From contig CALBGD010000345.1 in the NCBI GenBank assembly GCA_937893735.1, forward strand, positions 1 through 6,452: a stretch of 6,452 bases of DNA, written 5' to 3'. The translations under genes and the position numbers were made by a program. Origin of the DNA: an uncultured Clostridia bacterium (GTDB lineage Bacteria; Bacillota; Clostridia; Oscillospirales; Ruminococcaceae). The notes beneath the pieces are model-generated. The model saw only the letters and a list, made by a program, of their open reading frames with translations, was not told where the DNA came from and made no database searches. Below, piece after piece: positions 5,553 to 6,452 of this stretch (the first letter of the stretch is position 1; each line of letters begins with the position of its first letter).

Positions 5553-6245
5553 TTATCTTTGCTTTAGTACCGCTAGATTTTCTTCAAAATCCATGCTCTC
5601 TATGTGAGCGTAAGCGGGAATGTTGACGAGGTTGCACATTCTCACGAATCCGCGCTTGTCAAGTACGGTACCCTTAACGCGGTTTTCGCTGAATATCCGT
5701 GCAAGTTCTTCGGCTCTGGCGGTGATAGTGCGCTCGTCCTCGCGCCTGATGGAGTTCCACAAAACTATGTAATACTGCCGCTCAAGAGTTTCTCCGGATA
5801 CGACCATATCAACGATTTCGTCCATATCGGATTTGAGAAGCTTTTTTCTGCCGCCTACCGCCTGCGAATATAAGTCGCCGTATTCCTGAAGAGCAAGAGA
5901 AATATCCGCAGGACGGGATACAGCGATATATTTGTACGGGTAGCGTATCGAGGACAGCCGCGCGGAAAGATTGTTTTTAATTATCTCCTGTTCCGAAAAG
6001 CTGTACAACTCAATGGACAAGCCGTCGAGTTTTATGGCTGCCATGATATTGTCATCGCTGGTGTAAAGGCAGTTTTCGCCTACATCACGGGCGTTGACAA
6101 ATTCCTGTGCGGTGGCTCTGGCTGCGAGTGCGCGTTCTTCTTCCTCGTCAGCGGTGCTGAGCTTGCTTTTGTTCTGGTCGCGCTTGAACCACCAGAGAAA
6201 CCCGCCGCAGGCTAAAAGTGTGATTAGCGCAATGGTTATCTGCAT
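5553..6245 (-). CDS. Membrane-anchored protein resembling the VirB4/TraC N-terminal module
   Basis: A 230-aa protein begins with a transmembrane segment (residues 2-20, ITIALITLLACGGFLWWF), a basic stop-transfer (KRDQNKSK) and a charged linker rich in Glu and Ala. A soluble domain follows from about residue 55. The pattern LYTSDDNIMAAIKLDGLSIEL, then RYPYKYIAVSRPADISLALQEY, then ERQYYIVLW, then a RAEEL helix and VRMCNLVNIPAY resembles the N-terminal domain of VirB4/TraC ATPases. There, a dG-x-Y segment leads to a YP-x-x-I-x-x-SR strand and a YYIVL strand. The start ATG 6245 has AAAGGAG (6251-6257) at 5 bases, and its stop overlaps the virB4 ribosome site. The inference is that it anchors the ATPase to the membrane as a separate polypeptide, perhaps combining a PrgI/VirB3-like anchor with the missing VirB4 domain. 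It could instead be an unrelated single-span protein; the similarity was judged by eye. Confidence 0.65.
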   Translation of the reverse strand: MQITIALITLLACGGFLWWFKRDQNKSKLSTADEEEERALAARATAQEFVNARDVGENCLYTSDDNIMAAIKLDGLSIELYSFSEQEIIKNNLSARLSSIRYPYKYIAVSRPADISLALQEYGDLYSQAVGGRKKLLKSDMDEIVDMVVSGETLERQYYIVLWNSIRREDERTITARAEELARIFSENRVKGTVLDKRGFVRMCNLVNIPAYAHIESMDFEENLAVLKQR

Positions 6246-6263
6246 AAATGCTCCTTTCCGCGG

Positions 6264-6416
6264 TTATCGTTCGATCTCGATTTCAAGATTGTCGATAGCT
6301 TGCTTATATTCTTTAAGTGAATACATATCGTCTGCGCGTACCTCTCCGTGGGCGTTGATAACGATGTGCGGAGCGTCCTCACCGCGGGTTTCACTTTCAA
6401 GACCTGCTAAGAAAAG
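6264..6416 (-). CDS. 3' part of an unrecognised gene, N-terminus missing
   Basis: A 50-codon open stretch ends in TAA just before the ribosome site of the 230-aa gene, at the spacing expected within one operon. The residues, ETRGEDAPHIVINAHGEVRA then MYSLKEYKQAIDNLEIEIER, look like real protein: balanced composition, an acidic helix at the end, no repeats. The frame is closed by TGA at 6417-6419, and no ATG, GTG or TTG with a ribosome site precedes the body. The only ATG is internal. The last 35 bases of the window are AT-rich and do not continue it. Either the gene is cut by a deletion or insertion near 6417, or the sequence is wrong there. No family recognised. Confidence 0.45.
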   Translation of the reverse strand, partial: LFLAGLESETRGEDAPHIVINAHGEVRADDMYSLKEYKQAIDNLEIEIER

Positions 6417-6452
6417 TCAACCCCTAAAACAGTCTTTCTGAAAAAATAATTC

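Overview
The window looks like part of a Gram-positive, Clostridia-type (Ruminococcaceae/Oscillospiraceae-like) integrative conjugative or mobilisable element. The evidence is a MobP3-like relaxase, a VirB4-type type IV secretion ATPase, single-span membrane proteins typical of Firmicutes mating-pair genes, and strong AAGGAG/GGAGG ribosome binding sites. No 16S, tRNA or housekeeping gene is present, so the host assignment is inference.

Right-hand block, minus strand, read from high to low coordinates. The 3' part of an unrecognised gene (6264-6416) is followed by a 230-aa membrane-anchored protein that resembles the N-terminal module of VirB4 (5553-6245). Next is a 610-aa VirB4-like ATPase with intact Walker motifs (3710-5542). 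A 26-codon hydrophobic ORF is coupled to it by an ATGA overlap (3633-3713). Then comes a 289-aa single-span protein (2679-3548), whose reading appears to continue in the -1 frame as a second ORF (1852-2682). Tight spacing and good ribosome sites suggest one mating-pair-formation operon. VirB4 would power the channel, the 230-aa protein would tether or complete it, and the 289/276-aa product would be a surface-exposed channel component.

Middle block, plus strand: a class I SAM-dependent methyltransferase (1097-1750) lies antisense to everything else. It has its own extended -10 consensus promoter (1013-1041), a large inverted repeat at the predicted transcription start (1044-1073) and a terminator hairpin (1821-1840). 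It is visibly AT-richer than the transfer genes and looks like inserted cargo.

Left-hand block, minus strand: a MobP3-like relaxase (from 999) keeps its N-terminal HUH region but loses family resemblance after about residue 190, near nt 430. A compact GACAC-AG-GTGTC palindrome lies exactly there. The remaining 430 bases hold an 11-bp tandem repeat and, running off the left edge, a reading frame whose end resembles the C-terminal part of a ParA/Soj ATPase.

Overall: a transfer module with an intact ATPase, a cargo insertion between secretion and relaxase genes, and several lesions (broken relaxase, -1 frame break, headless ORF at the right edge). These point to a decaying or rearranged element, or in part to assembly errors.
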